21,403 nt of DNA from positions 1-21,403 of the forward strand of contig CALELM010000003.1 of the NCBI GenBank assembly GCA_937902665.1, given 5' to 3'. The first letter of the stretch is position 1, and every line of letters begins with the position of its first letter. The position numbers were made by a program, and so were the translations under genes. The notes beneath the pieces were generated by a model. The model was not told the DNA's origin, ran no database searches, and saw nothing but the letters and a program-made list of their open reading frames with translations. Origin of the DNA: an uncultured Selenomonadaceae bacterium (lineage in GTDB: Bacteria; Bacillota; Negativicutes; Selenomonadales; Selenomonadaceae). Shown piece by piece: positions 13,069 to 21,403 of this stretch.

Positions 13069-13569
13069 TTAGTGCGTCTTGTCCCCATCCATTCCAAGCA
13101 ATTCGCCTTTCCAATTCCTGTACGGGTTCTGCACAAGGCTTGCATTGCTGAATCTCGTGTCCTGCGAAACTTCCCTTCCTGCCCAGACCGGCAGCTCAAA
13201 GCTCTCCTCCTCGGAACCAAGCTCGATTTCCGCAATGACCAGCCCCTCGTTTTCTCCCTCGAACACGTCCACCTCCCATGCCTTTCCTCCAATCATCTCC
13301 ATATACCGCACTTTCTCAATGATTGGCTGCTCGCAAAACCTCAGCATGGCATCGGCATCCCTGACCGGAATCTCATACTCGAACTCTTCCCTCGATATCC
13401 CCTCGTTCTTTCCCTTGACGGTCAAGTACCCATGCCCTCCCTTTCTGCGCACGCGCACGATTCGATCCGGCACAGTGCACAAGTACCCTTGGGCAATCCG
13501 AATCCCTTGGGAAGATGCATTCCACTTCCTTTTATCCACCAAAAATTTTCGTTCTGTCTCCCTTGCCAT
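13069..13569 (-). CDS. CYTH-domain protein, probable inorganic triphosphatase
   Basis: The 166-residue cytoplasmic protein has the CYTH/triphosphate tunnel fold. The ExExK motif is near the N-terminus (ETERKFLV). It is followed by the basic strands RIVRVRRKG and YLTVKGK, and the acidic strands EFEYEIP, WEVDVFEGENEG and VIAEIELGSEEE that bind metal. Bacterial members of this length usually hydrolyse inorganic triphosphate with Mg or Mn. ATG 13569 was chosen because GAGGTGATAGGA precedes it directly. The gene stands alone on the minus strand, with the LCP gene diverging 203 bp away. DnaA boxes lie just past its stop, and no terminator is seen. Confidence 0.88.
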   Translation of the reverse strand: MARETERKFLVDKRKWNASSQGIRIAQGYLCTVPDRIVRVRRKGGHGYLTVKGKNEGISREEFEYEIPVRDADAMLRFCEQPIIEKVRYMEMIGGKAWEVDVFEGENEGLVIAEIELGSEEESFELPVWAGREVSQDTRFSNASLVQNPYRNWKGELLGMDGDKTH

Positions 13570-13700
13570 TCCTATCACCTCAACTATATGCTGCTATATC
13601 TTTCTCCTATAATATTTCTTCCCAAATTCCTCATTCCCTTCCAAAAAGCAAAAGAAAAACTGCCGCCATCTCGTTTTGCCGATTCTTATGCAAAAAATGC

Positions 13701-13730
13701 TTGAAAGCCCCTTCCCGTTATGTTTAAATA
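13701..13730 (+). promoter_or_regulatory. Promoter of the LCP gene
   Basis: TTGAAA (13701-13706) and TAAATA (13725-13730) are 18 nt apart; TTAAAT (13724-13729) gives a 17 nt spacer. The leader to the TTG start is about 35 nt. Nothing else is evident in the 203 bp between CYTH and LCP. Confidence 0.55.
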
Positions 13731-13772
13731 GAGTCATGGATTGCATATCACTACAGAAAAGAGGGTACTGCC

Positions 13773-15080
13773 TTGAACAAATCCTATATCCCATCTCGAA
13801 AAAAGAAAAAATCCCGTCTTTGGATGTGGATCGTTGTCCTCGTCTGCTTTTTCGGTGCCGCAATCGCAGGAGCTATGTTCGCCTCCTCCAGTCTCTTGGA
13901 CAAGGTAGAGGACGTGCCGGAAGATGACCTGCTGACGGCAAAGGACAAGGCGACCATCATGATTATGGGGGTGGACGAACGGGAAGATGACGTGGGGAGA
14001 TCCGACACGCTCATGATTGCGACGATCGACCCTGCCAAGGACAAGGCTGCACTCCTCTCCATTCCCCGAGATACGCGAGTCAAGATCAAGGGGCACGGCT
14101 ACGACAAGATCAATGCCGCCTATGCCTACGGAAAAGAAAACCTCACACATCGGACGGTCGAGGATTTCCTCGGTGTCAATATCGACCATTATGTGATTAT
14201 TAACGTCAAGGCATTCGTCAATATCATTGATGCCATCGGCGGTGTCGACATTGACGTAGAAAAACGCATGTATTACGAGGATCCTTGGGACGATGACGGC
14301 GGGCTTCTCATTGACCTGCGCCCCGGTCCCCAGCACATGGACGGCAAGACTGCCGTTACCTATGTGCGCTACCGTGACGAGGAAGGCGATATCGGCAGGA
14401 TCAAGCGGCAGCAGAAATTCATGAAGGCATGCATGGACAAAGTCACCTCCCCATCCATCATCACGAAGCTGCCCTCCGTCGTTTCCGAGGTCATGAACTC
14501 CGTGAAGACCGACCTTTCCATGCGCCAGCTCTTGGAATTCGCAGGAACGCTAAAGAATGCCCAGCAAAACGGGCTGGATGCGGAAATGGTTCCCGGCAGG
14601 CCTCTTTATATTGAAGGCATCAGCTACTGGATTCCTGATATATCCAAGCTCCGCAGCATTATCGCAGACACGCTGGGCATTTCCATCAGCGACAGCATGC
14701 GCTCTACGTTCGAGCGCACGGCACGGGAGTACGAGAATTCCATACCGGCAAGCGCAACGGAGGTTCCTGCCAGCGACACCTCGATAGGTCATGCCGTCTC
14801 CTCCAGCAAAAAAACGGACAAAAAGAGTACCTCAAAGGACAGCAAGGAAAACAAGGAAAGCTCCAAAAAGGATATCCCGGAAAAGGATGTGCCTGAAAAG
14901 GACAGCAAACAATCGACTGCGTCCGGCAATACGCAGAAAACCTCCGGCGAAACGCCGCCGCCAGCTCCCCAAGGGCGGGACAGCGGACAAGGCTCTGCAA
15001 GCACGGTGGAAACGCCGCAGCCCATCACAGTACAGCAGTCGGATGCTCCCCCTCTCAAGGGCGGCTACGAAAAACGCTGA
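13773..15080 (+). CDS. LytR-CpsA-Psr (LCP) family cell-wall glycopolymer ligase
   Basis: The 435-residue protein is anchored by one N-terminal membrane helix (about residues 16-37) after a Lys/Arg-rich tail, leaving the LCP domain outside. The domain (~60-260) shows IMIMGVDERE, RSDTLMIATI, the catalytic-arginine motif SIPRDTRV, DKINAAYAYG and a late VRYRDEEGDIGRIKRQQ. LCP enzymes transfer undecaprenyl-linked glycopolymers to peptidoglycan or other acceptors. Residues ~340-435 are a low-complexity tail rich in Ser, Lys, Glu and Pro with repeated (E)KD-(I/V)PEKD units, probably a disordered wall-spanning segment. The start is TTG 13773 with AGAGGG 7 nt upstream. It is monocistronic, with a promoter before it and a terminator after it. 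Confidence 0.92.
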   Translation: MNKSYIPSRKKKKSRLWMWIVVLVCFFGAAIAGAMFASSSLLDKVEDVPEDDLLTAKDKATIMIMGVDEREDDVGRSDTLMIATIDPAKDKAALLSIPRDTRVKIKGHGYDKINAAYAYGKENLTHRTVEDFLGVNIDHYVIINVKAFVNIIDAIGGVDIDVEKRMYYEDPWDDDGGLLIDLRPGPQHMDGKTAVTYVRYRDEEGDIGRIKRQQKFMKACMDKVTSPSIITKLPSVVSEVMNSVKTDLSMRQLLEFAGTLKNAQQNGLDAEMVPGRPLYIEGISYWIPDISKLRSIIADTLGISISDSMRSTFERTAREYENSIPASATEVPASDTSIGHAVSSSKKTDKKSTSKDSKENKESSKKDIPEKDVPEKDSKQSTASGNTQKTSGETPPPAPQGRDSGQGSASTVETPQPITVQQSDAPPLKGGYEKR

Positions 15081-15084
15081 CGCA

Positions 15085-15124
15085 CAGCAAAAAGCAAGGG
15101 TCACATGCCCTTGCTTTTTTGCTG
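15085..15124 (+). terminator. Terminator after the LCP gene
   Basis: AAAGCAAGGG (15091-15100) and CCCTTGCTTT (15108-15117) form a 10 bp stem with a 7 nt loop. Flanking CAGCAA/TTGCTG extend it past one bulge. The T-run lies within the right arm. Confidence 0.8.
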
Positions 15125-15205
15125 TCACGGAACCATGCAGATTTTCTCCCGTTTCCCATGTGTTTACGATAACCAAAAGTTATAGTTATTATTCAAAAAT
15201 TCTAT

Positions 15206-15391
15206 TTGCTTTTTTCCTATAATCTATTATAATAGTTACCATATCAAAATTACATTTTGCACTTGAAATTACATTTTTTAGCAATTATCTGTAAACCTCA
15301 TATTTTTGGAGATGTACTAGGGAAAAGTGCAAAGGAACAAATCGACTGCGGAAAATTGCCGCAGCCTGCAAGCAAGAAAGGATGTATCACC
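15206..15391 (+). promoter_or_regulatory. Promoter and long leader of the malic enzyme gene
   Basis: TTGCTT (15206-15211) and a perfect TATAAT (15228-15233) are 16 nt apart. This gives a leader of about 150 nt in a very AT-rich region; a second possible pair, TTGAAA-17-TATCTG, is at 15263-15291. Near the ATG a 6 bp hairpin, CTGCGG/CCGCAG (15346-15364), could affect translation. No known riboswitch was recognised. With the terminator before it, this accounts for the 311 bp between LCP and malic enzyme genes. Confidence 0.5.
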
Positions 15392-16648
15392 ATGAACACG
15401 ACTGACAAGAATGCACTCGCTCTCCATAAGAAGTATCACGGCAAGCTCGCCGTCACGGCTACGGTTCCTCTCGATTCCGCAGAGGACTTGACGCTTGCTT
15501 ATACTCCGGGCGTTGCTGCTCCATGCCTTGAGATCAAGGACGAGCCGGAGAAGATTTACGACTATACCTCCAAGGGGAACATGGTTGCTGTTGTCACGAA
15601 CGGAACGGCTGTCCTCGGTCTCGGCAACATTGGTGCAGGGGCAGGTCTTCCAGTCATGGAAGGAAAGTCCATCCTGTTCAAAGGCTTTGCAGGCGTTGAT
15701 TCTGTTCCTATCTGCCTCGACACGCAGGACGTTGACGAGGTAATCCGCACGGTTCAGCTGATGGCACCGACCTTCGGCGGCATCAACCTCGAGGACATCA
15801 AGGCACCTCAGTGCTTCGACATCGAGAAGAAGCTCCGCAAGACGCTGGACATTCCAGTGTTCCATGATGACCAGCACGGCACGGCAATCGTTGTTGCTTC
15901 CGCTCTCATCAATGCGTTCCGTCTCATCGGCAAGAACTTCGAGGACGTAAAGATCGTTGTCAACGGTGCAGGCGCAGCAGGTCAGGCAATCACCCGTCTC
16001 CTGCATCGCATGAACGCAAAGAACATCATTCTCTGCGACTCCACGGGCGCTATCTACGAAGGCCGTCCGACGGGCATGAACCCTTACAAGGACGATATCG
16101 CAAAGATTACGAACCTCAATCATGAGGAAGGTTCCCTCGCTGATGTCATCAAGGGCGCAGACGTATTCGTTGGCGTTTCCGTTGCTGGCTGCGTGACGGA
16201 GGACATGGTTCGCAGCATGAACAGCGATGCTGTCATCATGGCAATGGCAAACCCGAACCCTGAGATTATGCCGGACGTGGCTCGTGCCGCAGGCGCTCGC
16301 ATCGTTTGCACGGGACGTTCCGACTTCCCGAATCAGGTCAACAACCTCCTCGCATTCCCCGGAATCTTCCGTGGCGCTCTTGACGTGAGGGCAACGGACA
16401 TCAACGAGGAAATGAAGGTTGCCGCAGCAAAGGCAATCGCTTCCCTCATCGCCCCGGAGGAACTCAACGAGAACAAGGTCATCACCAGCCCATTCGATCC
16501 TCGTGTTGCCCCAGTCGTTGCTTCTGCTGTTGCAAAGGCAGCTCTCGACACGGGCGTTGCAAGACGCAAGGACATCACGCCGGAAAAGGTTGCGGCACAT
16601 ACGGAAAAGCTCTTGGAGCTTAACGCTTCCCAGCGCGGCATTGCATAA
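15392..16648 (+). CDS. Malic enzyme (NAD(P)-dependent, oxaloacetate-decarboxylating)
   Basis: The 418-residue cytoplasmic enzyme is the short bacterial malic enzyme that converts malate and NAD(P)+ to pyruvate and CO2. Typical segments are LAYTPGVAAPC, SKGNMVAVVTNGTAVLGLGNIG, VFHDDQHGTAIVVASAL (metal and substrate site), the Rossmann motif VVNGAGAAGQA, and NPNPEIMPD followed by CTGRSDFPNQVNN. ATG 15392 was chosen: AAAGGA lies upstream and the protein then starts like the family, while the open frame back to 15257 is leader sequence. Cofactor preference was not decided from sequence. The gene stands alone with a long leader and a strong terminator. Its codon use looks restricted, as in highly expressed genes. 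Confidence 0.95.
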   Translation: MNTTDKNALALHKKYHGKLAVTATVPLDSAEDLTLAYTPGVAAPCLEIKDEPEKIYDYTSKGNMVAVVTNGTAVLGLGNIGAGAGLPVMEGKSILFKGFAGVDSVPICLDTQDVDEVIRTVQLMAPTFGGINLEDIKAPQCFDIEKKLRKTLDIPVFHDDQHGTAIVVASALINAFRLIGKNFEDVKIVVNGAGAAGQAITRLLHRMNAKNIILCDSTGAIYEGRPTGMNPYKDDIAKITNLNHEEGSLADVIKGADVFVGVSVAGCVTEDMVRSMNSDAVIMAMANPNPEIMPDVARAAGARIVCTGRSDFPNQVNNLLAFPGIFRGALDVRATDINEEMKVAAAKAIASLIAPEELNENKVITSPFDPRVAPVVASAVAKAALDTGVARRKDITPEKVAAHTEKLLELNASQRGIA

Positions 16649-16679
16649 GGAAGAACTTCCTTCCGACAATACAACGGTT

Positions 16680-16714
16680 GCCCCCCGAAGATCAATTCTT
16701 CGGGGGGCTTTTTT
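16680..16714 (+). terminator. Terminator after malic enzyme
   Basis: A perfect 12 bp GC-rich stem (16680-16691 with 16697-16708) has a 5 nt loop and is followed by six T (16709-16714). Confidence 0.95.
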
Positions 16715-16878
16715 CATAGCAAGAGTAAACCACGTCTGATTGCTAACGTCTCACTTCTGTCTAGCATTTCATTTTTCTGCTATGCTAAAAATCTCAAACG
16801 CAAAAGGGAAAAGGCATTGTCTTGTCGAATTAAGAAGCAAGAGTGTTTAGCGAATTTGAACGAAAGGATACAAAAAAG

Positions 16879-18546
16879 ATGGAAAAGGAAATAAAAAACG
16901 AACGACAAGCATTGCCGAAGCAAAGAATTCTGGAAACCATCGCCAGCGGTTTTTCCTACCTTGGTTATGCCACATTTGACAAGGAAGGCGAGGATACGGC
17001 GGTTTCTTATAAGGAAAGTGCATGGCTTCAAGAAAAGATTCCTGCATGGAAAGAAGCAAACCTCACCAAGAAGCTTTCCCTCCTCACTCAGCATCTCATC
17101 TATGAGCCTGACAAGGAAGTCTTTCGTGCCGAGACCTGTCTGGGATATCTCCTCCCGAAGCTGATGGAGACTTCCGTGATAACCATAAGTTTTCGTATCT
17201 TGGACGAAATCGACTTGAAATACTACCAGATGAGCTTCTTCCGTGATATGGACGAGAACGGGAACTTTGCAGGCGTTATCTTTGGCTTGCAGTTGGCAGA
17301 CGAGGAGATCCAAAAGCAGATCGAGGCAAAGGAACATGCCATGAGCCAAAACAGCTTCCTGCAGGAAAAGCTCTCCTTCTTGGAGGATACTCTTTCCCGT
17401 GCCGAGCTTGCCAACCATACCAAGTCCGCCTTTCTCTTTAACATGAGCCACGATATCCGTACCCCAATGAATACCATCATTGGTTTTACACGCATGGCAA
17501 AGAAGAACTTCAACGATTTGGAAAAGCTCTCGGATTGCTTGGAAAAAGTCAGCCTTGCAAGCAAGCATATCCTCCAGCTGCTCAATGACGTGCTGGAAAT
17601 GGCACGTATCGAAGACGGAAAGCTTACCTTGGACGAGGCTCTGGGTTCCCTTCTGGACTGCCAGCAGGCAATGCAGGACATGATACAGCCATTAGCGGAC
17701 AAAAAGCAGATTACCTTCGTGCAGGACTACAGCAAGGTGCAGGAGAACGGCATCTACATGGACAAGATGCGCCTCGACCAGATCCTCATCAACCTCCTTG
17801 GCAATGCCATCAAGTACACGCCGGCAGGAGGCAGGGTGGAGTGTACCTGCGAGCAAATCCAGTCCAGCAGGGAGGACTTTGCCAGATTCCGCTTCCGCAT
17901 TTCAGATAATGGCATTGGCATGAGCAAGGATTTCTTGGAGAAGCTGAAGAAAAGCTTCTTTGACAGCAACACCGCTCCCGTCAGTGGTTCAAAGGGGCTT
18001 GGGCTTGGCATGTCCATCGTCAAGCAGCTCCTCGACCTCATGGGAGGCAGTATTGAGTTTACAAGCGAGCTTGCCAAGGGAACGACCGTCACCTTTGAGA
18101 TTGAGCTGAGAATGGTAGAATCCCATTCCCTGCCACCCGAAGAGCCGGAAACCCTTCCTGACTTTACAGGAATGCATGTCCTCATCGTAGACGACAATGC
18201 GCTGAACCGAGAAATTGCAAGAGAGATTCTCGATGAGTTCCATGTCACGGCAGACGAGGCAGATGACGGGACGACCGCCCTTGAGATCATGGCACAAGCC
18301 AAGGAAGGGCAATACGACCTCATTCTCATGGACGTGCAAATGACGCATCTGGATGGCTATACCGCAACGAGAGAGATCCGCAAGATGGAAAACAGGAAGA
18401 TTGCCGAAACACCTGTCATCGCCCTCACTGCCAATGTCTTTGACACGGACAAGGAAGAATCCAGAAAGGCAGGCATGAACGACCACCTCGAAAAACCTAT
18501 CGATATCGAAAACCTCTCCGAAATTCTGAAAAAATACAGCAAGTAA
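16879..18546 (+). CDS. Soluble hybrid histidine kinase with C-terminal receiver domain
   Basis: The 555-residue protein has a PAS-like N-terminal sensor (~15-150), a coiled coil (~150-180), a HisKA domain with FNMSHDIRTPMN (phospho-His191), a HATPase domain with NLLGNAIKYTP (N box), SDNGIGM and GLGLGMSIVKQL (G boxes), and a receiver domain (~435-555) with IVDDN, phospho-Asp485 in LMDVQM and the conserved Lys539. No membrane helix is present, so it senses an internal signal. ATG 16879 was chosen with AAAGGA upstream; GTG 16843 would add 12 residues but lacks a good site. No separate response regulator or output gene is adjacent, so the partner is unknown. A hairpin terminator follows. Confidence 0.92.
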   Translation: MEKEIKNERQALPKQRILETIASGFSYLGYATFDKEGEDTAVSYKESAWLQEKIPAWKEANLTKKLSLLTQHLIYEPDKEVFRAETCLGYLLPKLMETSVITISFRILDEIDLKYYQMSFFRDMDENGNFAGVIFGLQLADEEIQKQIEAKEHAMSQNSFLQEKLSFLEDTLSRAELANHTKSAFLFNMSHDIRTPMNTIIGFTRMAKKNFNDLEKLSDCLEKVSLASKHILQLLNDVLEMARIEDGKLTLDEALGSLLDCQQAMQDMIQPLADKKQITFVQDYSKVQENGIYMDKMRLDQILINLLGNAIKYTPAGGRVECTCEQIQSSREDFARFRFRISDNGIGMSKDFLEKLKKSFFDSNTAPVSGSKGLGLGMSIVKQLLDLMGGSIEFTSELAKGTTVTFEIELRMVESHSLPPEEPETLPDFTGMHVLIVDDNALNREIAREILDEFHVTADEADDGTTALEIMAQAKEGQYDLILMDVQMTHLDGYTATREIRKMENRKIAETPVIALTANVFDTDKEESRKAGMNDHLEKPIDIENLSEILKKYSK

Positions 18547-18566
18547 ATACAGCAGCAACAAAAAAT

Positions 18567-18605
18567 AACGACCATGCAAGAGTTTCATGCTCCTGCATGG
18601 TCGTT
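18567..18605. terminator. Bidirectional hairpin terminator after the histidine kinase
   Basis: AACGACCATGCA (18567-18578) and TGCATGGTCGTT (18594-18605) pair over 12 bp, and the stem extends inward as GAG/CTC past one mismatch. The plus-strand tail (TGTATTTCG) is weak; the minus-strand tail (ATTTTTTG) is better. Confidence 0.75.
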
Positions 18606-18712
18606 TGTATTTCGTCCATCCTGCTCTTTCTTTTACGAAAATATGGAACAAAATCCACATATATGATAAAATCATGTAAAAAAGGAATAAAGTGCAGAAA
18701 GAGGTGGATGAT

Positions 18713-19924
18713 ATGCAACTTTTAGAACGAAAAGAATATCTGGATTTTTTGAAGCGCCATAAGGACAGGCATATCATAAAAGTGGTTTCCGGCGTTAGAC
18801 GCTGCGGGAAGTCTAAACTCTTTGAACTGTTCCAGAGACACCTGCTGGAGCAAGGGATTCCCAAGGAGAACATTATCAGTATAAACTTTGAGGATCTGGC
18901 ATTTGAAGAATTGCAGGAATACCATGCTCTTTATCAATATGTCACTTCACATATGCAGCCTGATAGCATGAATTATATCTTCCTTGATGAAATCCAGCAT
19001 GTGCCAGACTTTGAAAAGGCTGTGGACAGCTTATTTATCAAGGAGAATGCCGATGTCTACATCACAGGCTCCAATGCTTACTTCATGTCAGGAGAACTTG
19101 CTACCCTGCTTTCCGGCCGTTATGTGGAGCTGAAAATGCTGCCGCTGTCCTTCAAGGAATATTATGATGCCAGCAATCTGTCCGCTAACCATACCTTGAA
19201 GGAAATATATGAGCGATATCTTGCGGAAAGTTCTTTTCCCTACACATTGCAGCTGGATGGCAGGCAACAGGACATAAACGAATATTTGCTGGGCTTATAC
19301 AATACAGTCATCCTGAAGGATGTCGTGGGACGGCTCCGCATAAGCGATGTGAAAATGCTGGAAAGTATCGTCAAATACCTGTTCGCCAATGTAGGAAGCC
19401 TACTGTCCATTCGCAAGATTGCGGATTCCATGACAAGTTCCGGACGGAAAATTGACAGCAAAACAGTGGAGAAATATCTGACCGGCCTGCAGGACAGTAT
19501 GCTTATCTACCAAGCAGAACGCTTTGACATTCGAGGCAAGGACATATTGAAGATAAATCCCAAGTATTATGTGGCAGATGCGGCTCTCCGCTATCTTAAA
19601 GTTGGCAGGAATGGACAAGATACGGGGCATGTTTTGGAAAATACGGTTTATCTGGAATTATTGCGCCGTGGCTATGAGGTATACGTTGGCTCCATGACAA
19701 ATGGAGAAATTGATTTCGTGGCAAAAGACGAACATGGTCTTACCTATTACCAAGTTACGGAATCCACGCTCCAACCAGAGGTAATGGAAAGAGAACTGAA
19801 ACCTCTGCAGCGGATTAAGGACAACTACCCAAAGTACCTGCTTACTCTCGATGAAATCGAATCCACGGCAGATTACGATGGCATACGCAAGCTGAATGTG
19901 CTGAAATGGCTTTTAGGGAACTAA
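18713..19924 (+). CDS. AAA_14 / DUF4143 ATP-binding protein
   Basis: The 403-residue protein is of the AAA_14-DUF4143 type. Walker A is GVRRCGKS (27-34), Walker B is YIFLDEIQ (~88-95), and sensor-like ITGSNAYF and LSGRYVELKMLPLSF follow. The C-terminal DUF4143 part has ENTVYLELLRRGYEVYVG, then GEIDFVA and YYQV, an arrangement like a PD-(D/E)XK nuclease fold (E, then D, then Q). Function in this family is not settled; members are abundant and variable in anaerobes. ATG 18713 was chosen with GAGGTGG upstream; GTG 18692 is in frame. Base composition looks more AT-rich than the malic enzyme region, which suggests accessory DNA. It converges with the NlpC-like gene across 10 bp with no terminator. 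Confidence 0.9.
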   Translation: MQLLERKEYLDFLKRHKDRHIIKVVSGVRRCGKSKLFELFQRHLLEQGIPKENIISINFEDLAFEELQEYHALYQYVTSHMQPDSMNYIFLDEIQHVPDFEKAVDSLFIKENADVYITGSNAYFMSGELATLLSGRYVELKMLPLSFKEYYDASNLSANHTLKEIYERYLAESSFPYTLQLDGRQQDINEYLLGLYNTVILKDVVGRLRISDVKMLESIVKYLFANVGSLLSIRKIADSMTSSGRKIDSKTVEKYLTGLQDSMLIYQAERFDIRGKDILKINPKYYVADAALRYLKVGRNGQDTGHVLENTVYLELLRRGYEVYVGSMTNGEIDFVAKDEHGLTYYQVTESTLQPEVMERELKPLQRIKDNYPKYLLTLDEIESTADYDGIRKLNVLKWLLGN

Positions 19925-19934
19925 AATCATGGAA

Positions 19935-21212
19935 TTACTCCACCTTTTCATTGAAAATGACCGCCAGCACCTCGTTGGCACTCATTCCACGCAGGCCTTC
20001 GGGATCGGCAAGACCTATCAGCTCCATACCGGAAGTCTGAAGTGCCTTATCCGTCACATTCCAATGAAAGACACCCACGGTCGGTTTATCATCCGGAAAA
20101 TCCAAATATACCTTTGTGTCCTTCACAGCCGCCGAATAACGCAAAGACCACTGCGGATAGTACTGCTCCATGTAATGAGAAACTAATTTGTACGCTTCGC
20201 ACTGCGTATCCCGTTCGCCTTTTGCCGAAAGTGCCGTAAGCTGCACACCGCCGCCGGCTGCACCGGCACGGCTAACGGTAGGACTGCTATGGAGAATCAC
20301 AATGCTGCCATCATTGCAAACACCGACGCAAATCCATACATGCCCGCTGATACTCACAATATCTCCGGGATAAAGCTTTCCCAAAAAATGCTCACCCTTG
20401 CCCAGCTTGTACTTTTTAGCCAAGTTATCCCTTATTGCTCTTGAGTTTCCTCCCAAACCGGGATAAACAAGGCTTTTGCCAAAAAAGGTATTATAGAGCG
20501 TCCAGCTCACATAAGCACTGCAATCCAGTCCCTGATAATAGTATTGGTTCCAGCCTCCAAACGGGTAAGGCGTATGCGATTTATCATCAGGATTTTTATA
20601 CGAATAATTTGCATCCTGACTGCCAAAAAACTTTTCCCACTCTCCCAAAAGCCCGATGGTTCGGGAATCGTTGGAGAAACCCATATCCTGCCAATCCCAA
20701 CCGCCGCCGAAAACGTACAGCGTCCTTCCCACAGGCATCAGCGCCGTCTGCAAGAAATTCTTTACCGTGCGCTTTCCGGGCGTACCAGAAATTACAGAAG
20801 CGGTGGCTTTATGCTCAAACAAAGGCTTGCAATCGACAATCTGCGAATTTTCTACGCTGATTAAATATCTTTCCTTCTCCTGCAACATGTTTTGAATGGG
20901 ATATCCGCCAAACTCGGCAGGCAAAACCCCCATATATTTCGTATCCTCCGCCCGCTCTGCCTCGGTAGCTTCGGGTGGATATATCTCGCCGCAGTCAATC
21001 GAGAAAAGCCTCTCCTCACCATCTGCCCAAAAACGATAAACCCGTGCTTCGGGATTCAGCACATCCGCCCTTTCCACATTGCCGTAGTCCTTGACCCCCA
21101 AATAAACTGCCTCCAGCGAAACAGGCTCGGCACTAGACGGCAACGATGGAAAAACCAAAAACACAATGGCAAAAAATACGATAACTGCTTCATGCAAAAA
21201 ACTTTTTTTCAT
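19935..21212 (-). CDS. Secreted NlpC/P60-like cysteine peptidase (probable cell-wall hydrolase)
   Basis: The 425-residue protein begins with a signal peptide (MKKSFLHEAV, hydrophobic core, likely cut after PSSA near residue 28). About 120 residues of unassigned N-terminal domain follow. The catalytic part has LDCSAYVSW with Cys231 and GDIVSISGHVWICVGV with His291, and His308 may be the third residue; this order is that of NlpC/P60 (C40) peptidases, which cleave peptidoglycan stem peptides. The catalytic domain carries long insertions (such as 190-225), so the call is to superfamily level. ATG 21212 was chosen with GGGGAG upstream; the preceding GTG is also in frame. The gene is monocistronic, and repeat copy 3 lies ~135 bp upstream. 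Confidence 0.8.
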   Translation of the reverse strand: MKKSFLHEAVIVFFAIVFLVFPSLPSSAEPVSLEAVYLGVKDYGNVERADVLNPEARVYRFWADGEERLFSIDCGEIYPPEATEAERAEDTKYMGVLPAEFGGYPIQNMLQEKERYLISVENSQIVDCKPLFEHKATASVISGTPGKRTVKNFLQTALMPVGRTLYVFGGGWDWQDMGFSNDSRTIGLLGEWEKFFGSQDANYSYKNPDDKSHTPYPFGGWNQYYYQGLDCSAYVSWTLYNTFFGKSLVYPGLGGNSRAIRDNLAKKYKLGKGEHFLGKLYPGDIVSISGHVWICVGVCNDGSIVILHSSPTVSRAGAAGGGVQLTALSAKGERDTQCEAYKLVSHYMEQYYPQWSLRYSAAVKDTKVYLDFPDDKPTVGVFHWNVTDKALQTSGMELIGLADPEGLRGMSANEVLAVIFNEKVE

Positions 21213-21347
21213 CACTTATCTCCCCTATGTACCTCAAATCAAGTCGAACACCTAAGGAACTACGGGTTCCTTCCTTGCTCTTGCTTCGTCCATGCCATCC
21301 GAAAATCCTTTTTTCATAATTGTCATTCTTTACATCACATAACGTGA

Positions 21348-21403
21348 TATAACGAAGCTAAAAATGTCCCCTTCTTCAACAGCTTGCTGTAAGTGGGGGA
21401 AAT
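21348..21403 (-). repeat. Dispersed repeat, copy 3 (inverted, cut by the window edge)
   Basis: Read on the minus strand, the last 56 bases match the right-hand third of copies 1 and 2: CCCCCACTTACAGCAAGCTG, then GGGGACAT, and GCTTCGTTATA at the end. It is in opposite orientation to the other copies. The flanking plus-strand sequence ATCACATAACGTGAT (from about 21335) is a further small inverted repeat. Confidence 0.85.

Noticed and set aside
12881..13772. Chromosomal replication origin: DnaA boxes near a switch from minus-strand to plus-strand genes.
   Set aside because: No dnaA, dnaN or other origin genes are present, the CYTH gene breaks the divergence, and hand-sampled lines suggest no GC-skew change. 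Kept only as a DnaA-box cluster.
15317..16717. Long minus-strand frame opposite malic enzyme (466 codons).
   Set aside because: It is a mirror of the biased codons of malic enzyme and runs through its terminator.

Overview
The window looks like chromosomal DNA of an anaerobic Bacillota bacterium, most likely a Selenomonas-like member of the Negativicutes. This is inferred from the gene mix: separate cellobiose-type PTS IIA and IIB proteins, purB-purA, hypD-hypE, a DUF1659/DUF2922 pair, an EcsC-family protein, soluble TPR-GGDEF proteins and a short malic enzyme. Strong Shine-Dalgarno sequences and many rho-independent terminators fit this. No rRNA, tRNA, CRISPR array or transposase was seen.

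Layout. Bases 1-88 hold the start of an Rpn/PDDEXK_2-type nuclease gene (minus strand), next to copy 1 of a ~150 bp dispersed repeat. From ~270 to 13570 every gene is on the minus strand. In map order these are PTS IIA and IIB, purA and purB, an EcsC protein, two TPR-GGDEF cyclases, repeat copy 2, hypE and hypD, a gene-free stretch that probably encodes a ~350 nt structured RNA, DUF2922, DUF1659, a cytidine-deaminase homologue lacking its zinc ligands, an MgtC-type membrane protein, a cluster of DnaA boxes, and a CYTH triphosphatase. From 13773 to 19924 the genes are on the plus strand: an LCP cell-wall ligase, malic enzyme, a soluble hybrid histidine kinase and an AAA/DUF4143 ATPase. A secreted NlpC/P60-like protein (minus) and repeat copy 3 (inverted, cut by the window edge) close the window.

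How the genes work together. PurB and PurA are the two adenylosuccinate enzymes and sit in one transcription unit with a strong promoter and an unusually long terminator. HypD and HypE overlap by 4 nt and serve NiFe-hydrogenase cofactor assembly; hypA, B, C and F are not here. The two cyclases are 4 nt apart and probably share a transcript with the EcsC gene. Most other genes look monocistronic.

Most interesting items: (1) an intergenic RNA locus with its own promoter and terminator, whose 5' end can pair with either of two distant segments; (2) the dispersed repeat, which in two copies puts a hairpin after one gene and a promoter-like sequence before the next; (3) the cytidine-deaminase homologue whose zinc and substrate residues are replaced; (4) a DnaA-box cluster without dnaA; (5) a hairpin that covers the ribosome binding site of the DUF1659 gene.
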